Shown piece by piece: positions 12,137-21,009 of a stretch of DNA of 64,000 nt. The first letter of the stretch is position 1; every line of letters starts with the position of its first letter. The stretch is from Labilithrix sp. GTDB taxonomy: Bacteria; Myxococcota_A; Polyangia; Polyangiales; Polyangiaceae. The notes under the pieces are model-generated. The model was not told where the DNA came from and ran no database searches. It saw nothing but the letters and a program-made list of their open reading frames with translations. Location of the stretch: assembly GCA_019637175.1 (NCBI GenBank), contig JAHBWD010000001.1, forward strand, positions 62,001-126,000, written 5' to 3'. A program made the translations under genes and the position numbers.

Positions 12137-13225
12137 GTGGCGAAGATCGATCTCCTCTTCGACGATTTGGTGAAGCGTGGTGGCTCCGACTTGCACCTCG
12201 GTGTCGGCCATCCGCCCCTTGCGCGCGTGCGCGGCGATCTCGTCGCTCTGCGCGACGGCACGCTCGACGCCAAAGATCTCGAAGACGTCCTGACCGAGAT
12301 CCTGACGCCGGCGCAGCGCGCGAGCCTCGACGTGAGCCTCGATCTCGACTTCGCCCACGCGCATCGTGACGTCGCGCGCTTCCGCGCGAGCTACTTCATC
12401 AAGAGCGGCGGCCTCGGGGCAGTCTTCCGCCTCGTGCCAAGCCGTGTTCTCACGCTCGCGGAGCTCGGCTGCCCCGAGGTCCTTTGGAAGCTCGCTGATC
12501 GCCGGAGCGGCCTCGTGCTGGTGACCGGTCCGAGCTCGTGCGGGAAGTCGACGACCGTCGCGGCGATGCTCGACCACATCAACAAGACTCGCGCTTGTCA
12601 CATCCTCACGATCGAAGATCCCATCGAGTTCGTGCACGAGCCGCTGCGGGCCCACATCACGCAGCGCGAGGTGCGCTCGCACGTGCCGTGCGCAGTGGCT
12701 GCGTTGCGCAACGCCGCGCGAGAGAACCCCGACGTCATCTTCGCCTCCGAGCTGCGAACGAACGACGCTCTCGAGCTCGCCCTCGACCTCGCGACGCGCG
12801 GTATCCTCGTCGTCGTGACGATGCGCACCAACGGCGCCGTCGCCACCATCGACCGCATCGTGGGCGCGTTCCCGCCCGAGGAACAGGCGCACGTCCGGTC
12901 GCTGCTCGCCGACACCCTCGCCGGCGTCGTCTCCCAGCAACTCGTGCGGACGACGGACGGGAAGGGCGGCATTCCGGTCCACGAGGTCTTCGTCGCCACC
13001 GCTCCCGGCGCTCAGCTCGTGCGGGAGAACAAGACCGGACAGCTGCTGTCGGTCATGCAAGCCGGCCAGTCGCAGGGAATGCAGACGATGGACATGGCCC
13101 TCGAGCGGCTGCTCACGCAGAGCCGGATCACCGCCGAGCTCGCGCTCGATCGCGCGGTGGACAAGGAGAGCTTCGCCCGCGTCGTCGCGCGCGTGCGCCC
13201 CGACCTGGCAGAGAGCCTGGGCTGA
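12137..13225 (+). CDS. PilT/PilU-like ATPase, second of a pair
   Basis: A 362-residue protein of normal PilT length. N-terminal domain: LVKRGGSDLHLGVGHPP, the PilT SDLH signature. Walker A is GPSSCGKSTT (131-140) and the Asp box is LTIEDPIEFVHE. The Walker B region reads NPDVIFASELRT in place of DPDVILVGEMRD, so the catalytic Glu is kept. The His box reads RGILVVVTMRTNGA, where PilT has TGHLVFATLHT, so both His are lost. The GTG start is 3 bases after the previous gene, so co-expression is near certain. Together the pair may form a hetero-oligomer like PilT/PilU. No pilin or PilB gene is in the window. It converges on the kinase gene with an 8-base gap. Confidence 0.87.
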   Translation: MAKIDLLFDDLVKRGGSDLHLGVGHPPLARVRGDLVALRDGTLDAKDLEDVLTEILTPAQRASLDVSLDLDFAHAHRDVARFRASYFIKSGGLGAVFRLVPSRVLTLAELGCPEVLWKLADRRSGLVLVTGPSSCGKSTTVAAMLDHINKTRACHILTIEDPIEFVHEPLRAHITQREVRSHVPCAVAALRNAARENPDVIFASELRTNDALELALDLATRGILVVVTMRTNGAVATIDRIVGAFPPEEQAHVRSLLADTLAGVVSQQLVRTTDGKGGIPVHEVFVATAPGAQLVRENKTGQLLSVMQAGQSQGMQTMDMALERLLTQSRITAELALDRAVDKESFARVVARVRPDLAESLG

Positions 13226-13233
13226 AGTCGCGC

Positions 13234-14970
13234 TCAGCGGCTTAGGTCGCGCGCCAAGCGCTCCCGCAGCGCCGCGACGTCGGGGATGACGAGGCGGTCG
13301 GCCTCGACGTCGAGCTCCATCCCATAGCGCACCGCCACGGCGAACATCGCGATGGGCGGCAGGCCGAGCTGCGCCTCGAGCTCCGCTCCGAGCGTGCTCC
13401 ACTTCATCGAGACGCTGGTGCCGTTGGTCTCGCCCCACGTCATCACGTTCATCAGCGCCTGATTGGCGAGCCGCGCGGGGCTCGGGCTCGCCGCGAACGT
13501 CGTCCGATGCTTGGTGTCGATGTCGCGGAACCGAGCCGCAAGCGACTTGAGGAGCTTCGCCATCCAGGGCTTGAGCGCGGCGAGCTCCTGCTCGAGGACG
13601 CCGGCGGTCACGATGAGGACCGTCGTCCGCTCGACGGCGACGACCGTGGCCGTGCGGGGACCCTCCGTGAGGATCGCCATCTCTCCGAAGACGTCGCCCG
13701 GCCCGATCGTCTTGAGCACCTCGGTGCCGCTTGCCGTCTCCTTCTGCACGTCGCACCGGCCCGCGACGATGATGTAGGCGGCGTCGCCCTGCTCGCCGTC
13801 ACGCACGATCGTCTCGCCGGCCTCGTAGGTATGGCGGGGGAAGTCCGCGCCGCCGCGCATGAACTGCAGGACGTCGTCGCGGAAACCGATGACGCTCGCG
13901 TAGCGATCCGCCGGGTCTTTGGCCATCGCGCGCAGAACGATGCGTTCGAGCTCGGGCGGAACGCTCCCGTCCTTCGCGATCTTGCGCGGGGCGGGGAATG
14001 CGCCGGCGGCGGCCAGGCTCAACGTCTCGGTTCGGTCGGCGCTCGCGTAGGGGGGGCGTCGCGTGAGGATCTCGTAGAGCAGCGAGCCGAGGAGAAAGAC
14101 GTCGGAGCGTGCGTCGAGCTTCGCGCGATCGCCGCGGGCTTGCTCCGGCGACATGTAGCAGGGTGTTCCGATGACGGAGTTGTCGGTCGCCGAGGGCCTC
14201 CCCTGCGCGGCGGCGGGCGCCGACCCCAACGCGGCTGGAGGGCCTTCGGGTTCGGCGGAGACGAGGCGCGCGATACCCCAGTCCATCAGATAAACCTGCC
14301 CGAAGTCGCCCACCATCACGTTCGCCGGCTTGATGTCGCAGTGCAAGACGCCTCGGCTGTGGGCGAACGCCAGCGCGTCGCAGACCTTGGTCACGACCTC
14401 GAGCAGGGCGAAGAGGGTCGCGGTGTCGAGCGGGCCCTTGGGGAGCGCGCGGATGTAGTCGCAAAGTGTCTGGCCCTCGATGAGCTTCATCGCGAAGTAG
14501 AGCTTGTCGCTCTCGCGCTCGCCGATGTCGTAGATGGGCACGATGTGGGGATGATCGAGCACCCCGGTCAACCGCGCTTCGCGGAGGAACATGCGCACCG
14601 TCGACTCGCTCGTGCGGAGGTGCGCGTGCAGCGTCTTCAGCGCGATGCGGCGGTCGAGCGCGCGGTCGACCGCGACGTCGATCGCGCCCATGCCACCCGA
14701 GGCGGCGCGCGACTCGATGGCGAGGCGATCGGCCGGCGCCTTGCGAATCTCGCCAAGGATCGAGTCGACCGATCCCGAGGGCACGATGAGCTCGCGCATC
14801 GTGGGAGGCGCGGCCGTCGCCGACGTGGCTCGCGTGAGAGCGCCGCCGGCGCTCGGCACGACGATCGTGGCGTCGGCGCGCCGGCGCTCGGGCACCGTCA
14901 CCGGCAGCTCCTTGGGCACGACAGTACTCGGTTGGGCGTCGGGAGGCGGCCTCTTCGCGTCGCTCCCCAT
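13234..14970 (-). CDS. Ser/Thr protein kinase with C-terminal cyclic-nucleotide-binding domain
   Basis: A 578-residue Hanks-type kinase. The N-terminal 80 residues are low-complexity. The kinase domain is about 85-370, with a degenerate glycine loop (AASGGMGAIDVA), catalytic Lys about 112 (RIALKTL), catalytic loop HCDIKPAN (210-217, Cys instead of Arg in HRD), DWG instead of DFG (230-232), activation segment IGTPCYMSPEQ, and R of subdomain XI (DPADRYAS). A cNMP-binding fold follows at about 380-470, with GDVFGEMAILTEGPRTATV, the cassette that binds the cyclic nucleotide phosphate. The last 80 residues are unassigned. It is cytoplasmic, with no TM. It is the last gene of the leftward operon; the GMC oxidoreductase gene ends 1 base before its start. 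Confidence 0.92.
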   Translation of the reverse strand: MGSDAKRPPPDAQPSTVVPKELPVTVPERRRADATIVVPSAGGALTRATSATAAPPTMRELIVPSGSVDSILGEIRKAPADRLAIESRAASGGMGAIDVAVDRALDRRIALKTLHAHLRTSESTVRMFLREARLTGVLDHPHIVPIYDIGERESDKLYFAMKLIEGQTLCDYIRALPKGPLDTATLFALLEVVTKVCDALAFAHSRGVLHCDIKPANVMVGDFGQVYLMDWGIARLVSAEPEGPPAALGSAPAAAQGRPSATDNSVIGTPCYMSPEQARGDRAKLDARSDVFLLGSLLYEILTRRPPYASADRTETLSLAAAGAFPAPRKIAKDGSVPPELERIVLRAMAKDPADRYASVIGFRDDVLQFMRGGADFPRHTYEAGETIVRDGEQGDAAYIIVAGRCDVQKETASGTEVLKTIGPGDVFGEMAILTEGPRTATVVAVERTTVLIVTAGVLEQELAALKPWMAKLLKSLAARFRDIDTKHRTTFAASPSPARLANQALMNVMTWGETNGTSVSMKWSTLGAELEAQLGLPPIAMFAVAVRYGMELDVEADRLVIPDVAALRERLARDLSR

Positions 14971-14971
14971 G

Positions 14972-16570
14972 TCAGGCCCGCGCCTTCCGCGCGTGGCGGT
15001 CGAAGTCGTCCGCGAGCGCGCGCGCGAGCATCATCGAGATTCCCATGATCGGCAGCTGCGAGTTCACCCCGATGCTCGTCGGCAGGATGCTGCCATCGAT
15101 GACGAAGAGGTTCTCCACCGCCCAGGTCTCGCCGCTCGGCTTCACGACACCTGCCTCCGGGCGCGTGCTCATCTTGGCCGAGCCGAGCGGATGAAACGCC
15201 ATGCACTCGACGCGGCTCGCGTGAAGCGCGTAGTCGGAGAGGAAGTCGAGCTCCTTCTGGTTCTTCACCGTCGACATCCCGAAGATCGGAACCAGGACCT
15301 CGCGCGCGCCCGCGGCGAAGGCGATCTTGCTCAGGATCTGGATCGTCTTGAAGAGGCGCTCCTTGTCCCGGCGGATCATCCGATACAGAACGAGGGGCTC
15401 GCGCGAGAACCAGCGGCGGACCTGGCCGCCGCCGTCGTCGTGGACCATGCCGCCGAAGAACGCGAGGTTCGGGATGTTCTTCACGAGCCGACGGTGCTCG
15501 TGTCCGACCCCGGGGAACGCCGCCGCGAGGACGTTGACCGCGGAGTAGACGCCGTTGAGCCAGATCCCTTCGCCAAGGAAGTGATCGGTATAGACGCTCT
15601 GGAGGGCGCCGTCCCACCCGTCGACCCTCTCGTCGAAGAGGGCGCCGATGCGGACCGCGGGATGGAGGGTGAGGTGGCGGCCGATGTGAGGGGAGTCGAG
15701 CCCGCTCCGGCGGAGGAGGATCGGCGTGTGCATCGATCCGCAAGCGACGATGACGACCTTGGCGCGCACCTCGAACCGCACGCCAGGCTCGCCGGTGACC
15801 CCGTCGAGGAAGCGACCGCGGACGCCACGCGCGCGACCGCCGGTCACCTCGACCCGCTCGACGAGCGCGTCGGAGACGATGGTCGCGCCGTGTCGTACCG
15901 CGTCGGGCAAGAAGGAGACGTCGACGCTCATCTTGGCGCCATTGGGGCAGCCGAAGTTGCAGCGCGCCGCTCCCTTACAGCCGTGGGTGTTGCGGCGCAT
16001 GCTCTTCATCGGGATGTCGAGCCTTGCCGCGCCCTCGACGAACAGCTCGGTCGCGCGCGAGCGCATGTGGGTCGGGACCGTCTCGACGTGACAGATCTTC
16101 TCGACCTCCGTGAAGTACGGATCGACGCCCTCCGGCGTCATCCGAGAGAGCGAGAGCTCGTCGCTCCAGACGTGCAGGACCTCGTCGGGGATACGGAAGC
16201 AGACGGCGCCGGTGAGCACGCTCGATCCGCCCACGCATTTTCCGGCGAGGAGGCTGATGAGGGGCGTGTCGCCCACGCCCATCGCGATGGACATCCCCGA
16301 CTCGCGCGCCATGCGGCGGAACGTGTTCGACGGCGTCATCGCGCCGTACTCCGACGGCGAGTAATGACCTCCTTCCTCCAGCACGAGCACGCTGCGCCCG
16401 TCGCGCGCGAGCTCGCGCGCGACGACGGCGCCCCCCGCGCCCGAGCCGACGACGACGACGTCGACCTTCGCGGAGAAAGGCCGGGTCTGCTCACGCCCGC
16501 GGATCACCGGGAGCCGATCGGGGGCGCGGTCGGCCGCACCGGCGATCGGCAGCGACGCCGCGGCGCTCAT
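14972..16570 (-). CDS. GMC-family FAD-dependent oxidoreductase
   Basis: A 532-residue flavoprotein. The dinucleotide-binding motif is VVVGSGAGGAVVARELA (39-55). The FAD contact motif is KCVGGSSVLTGAVCFR. A cysteine-rich loop (HGCKGAARCNFGCPNGAK) is typical of the long-chain-alcohol/sterol-oxidase-like GMC branch. The C-terminal catalytic region has His in FHPLGSAKMS and Asn in GVNSQLPIMG. Family members oxidise alcohol or sugar CH-OH groups; the substrate here is not deducible. The ATG at 16570 overlaps the stop of the upstream small-subunit-like gene by ATGA, a strong sign that the two form a complex. No signal peptide or Tat motif is evident. Confidence 0.9.
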   Translation of the reverse strand: MSAAASLPIAGAADRAPDRLPVIRGREQTRPFSAKVDVVVVGSGAGGAVVARELARDGRSVLVLEEGGHYSPSEYGAMTPSNTFRRMARESGMSIAMGVGDTPLISLLAGKCVGGSSVLTGAVCFRIPDEVLHVWSDELSLSRMTPEGVDPYFTEVEKICHVETVPTHMRSRATELFVEGAARLDIPMKSMRRNTHGCKGAARCNFGCPNGAKMSVDVSFLPDAVRHGATIVSDALVERVEVTGGRARGVRGRFLDGVTGEPGVRFEVRAKVVIVACGSMHTPILLRRSGLDSPHIGRHLTLHPAVRIGALFDERVDGWDGALQSVYTDHFLGEGIWLNGVYSAVNVLAAAFPGVGHEHRRLVKNIPNLAFFGGMVHDDGGGQVRRWFSREPLVLYRMIRRDKERLFKTIQILSKIAFAAGAREVLVPIFGMSTVKNQKELDFLSDYALHASRVECMAFHPLGSAKMSTRPEAGVVKPSGETWAVENLFVIDGSILPTSIGVNSQLPIMGISMMLARALADDFDRHARKARA

Positions 16571-17010
16571 CGCGCGCCTCCGAGGTAGCGCTTCCGTTCC
16601 GGCCCTGGATACCCGAGGCCGGCGAGCTCGGCGTCGTCCTCGTAGAAGATCATCGTCATCACCGTCTTGTAAGCGACGACGATGAGCGGGAGCTGGCGGA
16701 CCTTCGAGCGATCGAGCCGCTCGAGGTGGGCGATTCGCTCGTCGACGTCGAGCGCCTCGAACGGCCTGAATCGCCCGTAGAGGAGGGGAGACCACTGCAG
16801 GACGCCGAGCATCAACACCAGTCCGAAGCGAGCGGTCTTGCTCGCCGGGCTGATGAACGCGTCGACGTCGTCGACGAACGCTTCGAGCTTCTCCGTCGTC
16901 GCCTCGCCGGACGGGGAGAAGAGCGCCTCGCCGAGGGCGCGGACGATCGACCGGTGCCGCGGGCGGAGCGTGGTCCGCGTGTAGTCCTTCGTGACGAGCT
17001 TCGGCATCAT
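16567..17010 (-). CDS. gluconate 2-dehydrogenase subunit-3-like protein (GMC partner)
   Basis: A 147-residue alpha-helical protein. It reads like the small subunit family that accompanies GMC dehydrogenases: an N-terminal segment LRPRHRSIVRALGEALFSP, a hydrophobic helix FGLVLMLGVLQWSPLLYG, and a C-terminal VVAYKTVMTMIFYEDD typical of the family. In known enzymes this subunit helps export, membrane docking or electron transfer of the flavin subunit. Here the usual twin-arginine signal is not visible, and no cytochrome c subunit is present. Its stop overlaps the GMC start by ATGA. I am fairly sure of the pairing and less sure of the family name. Confidence 0.7.
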   Translation of the reverse strand: MMPKLVTKDYTRTTLRPRHRSIVRALGEALFSPSGEATTEKLEAFVDDVDAFISPASKTARFGLVLMLGVLQWSPLLYGRFRPFEALDVDERIAHLERLDRSKVRQLPLIVVAYKTVMTMIFYEDDAELAGLGYPGPERKRYLGGAR

Positions 17011-17041
17011 CCGTTTCGGCCAGGCAGTATACGCCGGGCGC

Positions 17042-17416
17042 TCAGCCGCGACGGCGGAACTCCACGCTCGTTCCCAGGTGGCCGAGGCGCCGCGCCTCGA
17101 GGCACGCGGGCGAGCCTGGTTCCACGATCCGGCAGTCCTCCGGTCGAGACTCGTAGACCGCGCACGGATACTTGCCCGGGCTCGACACGTCGAGCCCCGC
17201 GCATCGCTCGCCGGTGTTCCTCACGAAGCGCATCCACGGGGGCTTGTCGTCGACCTCGGTGTAGAGATCGAGCAGGCGCTTGCCCATCCGCGCTTCGTCG
17301 GGCTCGAGCAGATGCACCGTACGCGGACCGTGATGGCAGCAGCGCCCGCAGTCGACGCAGTCCGCGCCTCCGGGGTCGGGAGAGGCGTCCTCGGGATGGA
17401 CGGGAGGAAGCGGCAC
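17042..17416 (-). CDS. YkgJ-family cysteine-cluster protein
   Basis: A 124-residue protein with the signature CVDCGRCC near residue 20, plus further Cys in GERCAGLD, YPCAVY, EDCRI and PACLEA. This is the CxxCxxCC family (YkgJ), thought to bind Zn or an Fe-S cluster, with no firmly assigned function. It starts at GTG 17416, only 1 base downstream of the large kinase stop, and ends 31 bases before the GMC small-subunit-like gene. A role in metal-cluster supply or maturation of the neighbouring oxidoreductase is inference from position. Confidence 0.88.
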   Translation of the reverse strand: MPLPPVHPEDASPDPGGADCVDCGRCCHHGPRTVHLLEPDEARMGKRLLDLYTEVDDKPPWMRFVRNTGERCAGLDVSSPGKYPCAVYESRPEDCRIVEPGSPACLEARRLGHLGTSVEFRRRG

Positions 17417-17417
17417 T

Positions 17418-20400
17418 CTATCCTGGGGCGTCGGCGCGGTTGCCGCCGAGCGAGGCGGGCCAGCTCGCGTCCTCGACCATCGACGCGACGGCGCGGATGT
17501 CGGCGCGGAGCACCTCCGCCGTCGGCCTGTGGCGTGGATCGCGGCGCAGCGTCGTCACGAGCACCTCGGCGAGCGGTCCGACCTCGGGGTTGGCGATGAG
17601 CGATCGCATCGGGAGCGGCGCGCCGTCGTGCGAGACGTGCATCGTGACCTGGGTGACCTCGTTCGGCGCGTCGAAGAGAACCTTGCCGGTCAGCATCTCG
17701 AACGCGAGGCATCCGAAGGAGTAGATGTCCGAGGCCATCGGCTGGGGCGTGAAGTCGTCGGGGACGACGCCCCAGACCTCGGGCGCGCCGTAAGGGCCGG
17801 TGCCGCAGCCGGGGCGGATCTTGCGGCCCGCGAGGCCGAAGTCCACGAGGACGCCTTGCTCTCCCTTTCGCAGGAGCACGTTCGACGGCTTGATGTCGAG
17901 GTGCGCGAGGCCGACGGAGTGCATCGCTTCGAGGCCCGCGAGCACGTCGTCGAGCGCCTTGAGGCACTTCTTCATCGTGAAGGTCTTGGCGTCGATCACC
18001 CGCTCGAGGGTGACGCCTTCGACGAGCTCCATGACGAGGATGGGTAGCGGTCGCGCGGCGAGGTCGAAGGTCACGAAGCGCGCGAGGTTGACGTGGTTCG
18101 GCAGCATGATGAGCGCCGAGGCCTCTTCGCGGAACAGCTTGAAGAACTCGTCCTGAGAGACCGAACGCGCCGCGGTGGCGTTGTAGTCGGGCACCTTGAG
18201 GGCGAAGCGCTCGGCCTTCTCCTCGTGGCGATCTTCGACGCGGTTGACGACGAACACCGAAGCGGTGCCGCCGACGCCGAGCGCGCGCACGACGTAGAAG
18301 CCGCCGATCGTGCGGCGGGCGGGCAGCCACTGCGGGAGCTGCTCGCCCATCGGCATGTGCGCGACGTCGCGAGACGGGCGCTCGATGGGCATGTCGCCGA
18401 GCGTCCAGAGGACGCCCGCGGTGAGGCGCGCGATCCCGTGCGGGAGGCCCGCGAGCAGCTCGTCGATCGCCGGGGCGAGGGTCTCCTCGGTGAGCACGAG
18501 GTCGGCGCCCGCGAGAACGCGCGACACCGCCATGCTGAGCAGCTTGGGCTGCGGGGGCGACATCGCCATCGTGGGCAGCTCGGGATCGAGCCGGCCCCGG
18601 GCGCCGATGCACATCTGCGCGAGCGCGCCGACCCACGTCTCGACCGCGGCGATCACGTCGGGCTCCGAGGCTCCCGCGGTCGCGAGGCCGCGGAGCGAGC
18701 CCACCTTGGTGATCGTCTGCAGCGCGCCGTGGAGGCGCACGAGGACGGTGCGAAGCGACTCGCTACGGGCAGAAGCCTCGGGCGCGAGCTCGCTCGCGAG
18801 CTCTTCGAAGGCCCTCAGCCGGTCGGCCGTAGGCGAGCCTGGCGGCGGCGCGATCGACGGCGGATAGATCGAGTCTTTGGGGTCCGTGGCGACCTTCTCG
18901 ATCGGCTTCGTCGCGTCGGAGTCGCGGAGGAAGCGCGCGTAGCGCAGGAGCGCGTGCCGCAGGTCCGGATCCATGGACGCCTCGGCGAGCATCTCGAACT
19001 CAGCGGTCGACTTGATGCGCAGCGCGAGCGCGAGCAACGCGTCGGCCACGTCGGCGACGCCGAGGCGGACGAGCGCGTCGAGGGCGCGGGCGAGCGACGC
19101 GAGGAGTGTGCGCTTGAAGAGCGGCGACGGATCGTGATCGAAGTGCTCGAGGAGTGCCTTGACGGTGCGGAGCCAGAGGGCGCGGAGGCGCTTGGCGCGC
19201 TGTACGTCGGCTCCCTCGCTCTCGTGGCTTCGCGAGGTGCGCCCGACCGTCTCGATCCCTTCGCCGAGGTCGCCGTCGACGAGGTGGAGCAGTGAGCGCA
19301 GCCGCCGGAGGCGGAGGGTGGCGTGCTTCGGTTGCTCCTTCGAGGCCGCGATCTCGTCGGGGGCTTCGCAGGCGACGATCCACTCGGCGACTCGCTCGCG
19401 GATGGCGTCGAACGCGTCTTCGCTAGCACGGACCTGCTCGCCTGCTCCGCCGAGCTTGAGGAGATCGGCGATGACGTGCCGCTCGAGGAGCGCGGCGTCG
19501 AGATCGCGCAGGACCGCCATGGCGGTGCGTCGTGCGAGCGATCCCGTTCGTCCGTCGGCGTCGTCGTCGCGGGTGATCGCCGCGAGCGCGTCCATGCCGC
19601 CTTGGGCCGACGTGATCGCGGCGCGCGCCCGTCCGTAGGCCGCGAGCGCGCCTTCGGTGACGAACGCGTCGAGCGCGGACGCGACCTGGAGCCGAATGGG
19701 CCTGTCGTCGCGGGGGGCGGGGTCGAGGTCGCGCGCGATCTCGGCGAAGAGCGCGTCGGCGCCGTCGTCTTCCCCTCTGGGCTTCGCCCGATCGCTCTTG
19801 AGGAGCTCGAACGCCTTGTTCGACGCGCGCTCCGTGATCTTCGAGGGCCCGAATTCGAAGCGCAGCTCGGCGATTGCCTCCGCGATCTCGGGCGAAGCGA
19901 CGGAGAGCACGCTGTCGAGCATCTTGGTCGCCGCTTCGGGCTCGGCCTCGATGGTGCGGGGGATGCCCCAGACGAACGACGCCGCGCTCGCGCGATCTTC
20001 ATGGGTGAAGAAGCCCCTCTTGACGAGCGCGTTCGTGATCTTGATCGCCTCGTCGGGCCTGACCGCGCCGAGCGCGGCGAGCGACGCCGTGGCGCGGCGC
20101 CATTCGGTCGGGCTGAGGCCTTCTTTGAGACTCTCCTGGATCTGGTGTCTGAGCTCCGGCACCCACGCCGCGCACAGGCCGCGCGCGACCGCGACGTAGC
20201 GCCAGACGAGCGACTCGCGATCGGCGAGGAGGCGGTTGTATGCGACGCGCACTGTGTCGCCGACGAAGACTCGCAGCGAGTGGGTGTCGCCCATCTGCGC
20301 GCGACGAGCGGCTTCACGCGCGGCGCGCTCGAGGATCTTGGCCGCGAGGCGGCGAGCAGGGAGCGAGCGCGTCGACGGCGTCGCGATCCACTCGCGCGCG

Positions 20401-20900
20401 AGCTCACGCCGACTGATGAGGGCGAGGCAGAGCGGCCCGTCGGCGATGCCGTGCACGATGGGCAGCTCCGTCACGAGGCCGACGCGCGCGCGGATCGCGG
20501 GGCTCTGGAGGCCCTTGCCCCCGGTCTGCGCCATGATCGTGGCCATGGACGTGAACGTCTCCGCGTTGCCCGCGAGCATGCGCGCGAGAACGCGGCGCCC
20601 GAGCTCGCGCTGCTCCGAGCCGACGGGCAGCGCCGCCGCGAGGCTGTAGAGCGCGATGCCCGCCGCTTGGGGCGAGAGCCAATCGAGGTCGTCGACGAGC
20701 CCGCCCTCGAGCGCGGCCTGGACGCCCTTCAAGAGGACGTCCGGGTGGAGCCCTTCGAGCGGCCCCGGACCTCCCTCCGTCGGCACGCGAGAGAGCGCAG
20801 CCATCGCCTGTCGCCACAGACCGCGACGGTCGTTCGGGCTCGCTTGGGCGAGCTCGAGGAGGCTCGAGACGTAGAAGGACGGGTCGCGCAACGGAGCCAA
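17418..20900 (-). CDS. very large Ser/Thr protein kinase with C-terminal kinase domain
   Basis: About 1160 residues. The TTG at 20900 is preferred: it is preceded by GGTAGG at 6-base spacing, whereas the ATG at 21035 would overlap the divergent ABC-F gene. Residues 1-860 are a long, mostly helical region without any domain I can name, possibly solenoid-like. The kinase domain begins about 865: glycine loop ALGVGGTASVFVV, catalytic Lys in RFALKVPD, catalytic loop HLDIKPSN (Leu for Arg of HRD), DFG intact (VLVDFGLAG), then GPYGAPEVWG and SDIYSFGCLAFEMLTG. Having the kinase at the C-terminus is unusual for this family, where sensors usually follow the kinase. It is the first gene of the five-gene leftward operon. 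Confidence 0.88.
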   Translation of the reverse strand: MAPLRDPSFYVSSLLELAQASPNDRRGLWRQAMAALSRVPTEGGPGPLEGLHPDVLLKGVQAALEGGLVDDLDWLSPQAAGIALYSLAAALPVGSEQRELGRRVLARMLAGNAETFTSMATIMAQTGGKGLQSPAIRARVGLVTELPIVHGIADGPLCLALISRRELAREWIATPSTRSLPARRLAAKILERAAREAARRAQMGDTHSLRVFVGDTVRVAYNRLLADRESLVWRYVAVARGLCAAWVPELRHQIQESLKEGLSPTEWRRATASLAALGAVRPDEAIKITNALVKRGFFTHEDRASAASFVWGIPRTIEAEPEAATKMLDSVLSVASPEIAEAIAELRFEFGPSKITERASNKAFELLKSDRAKPRGEDDGADALFAEIARDLDPAPRDDRPIRLQVASALDAFVTEGALAAYGRARAAITSAQGGMDALAAITRDDDADGRTGSLARRTAMAVLRDLDAALLERHVIADLLKLGGAGEQVRASEDAFDAIRERVAEWIVACEAPDEIAASKEQPKHATLRLRRLRSLLHLVDGDLGEGIETVGRTSRSHESEGADVQRAKRLRALWLRTVKALLEHFDHDPSPLFKRTLLASLARALDALVRLGVADVADALLALALRIKSTAEFEMLAEASMDPDLRHALLRYARFLRDSDATKPIEKVATDPKDSIYPPSIAPPPGSPTADRLRAFEELASELAPEASARSESLRTVLVRLHGALQTITKVGSLRGLATAGASEPDVIAAVETWVGALAQMCIGARGRLDPELPTMAMSPPQPKLLSMAVSRVLAGADLVLTEETLAPAIDELLAGLPHGIARLTAGVLWTLGDMPIERPSRDVAHMPMGEQLPQWLPARRTIGGFYVVRALGVGGTASVFVVNRVEDRHEEKAERFALKVPDYNATAARSVSQDEFFKLFREEASALIMLPNHVNLARFVTFDLAARPLPILVMELVEGVTLERVIDAKTFTMKKCLKALDDVLAGLEAMHSVGLAHLDIKPSNVLLRKGEQGVLVDFGLAGRKIRPGCGTGPYGAPEVWGVVPDDFTPQPMASDIYSFGCLAFEMLTGKVLFDAPNEVTQVTMHVSHDGAPLPMRSLIANPEVGPLAEVLVTTLRRDPRHRPTAEVLRADIRAVASMVEDASWPASLGGNRADAPG

Positions 20901-21009
20901 AAATAGCCTACCGGGCTTCGCACCCAGGGCGGAAGTGTATCGGTATTGGACGTTTTTCGCGTGTTCGGCGCCCAGCGGCCACGCTCGAAACCGTGCTAAG
21001 AGGCGCACC

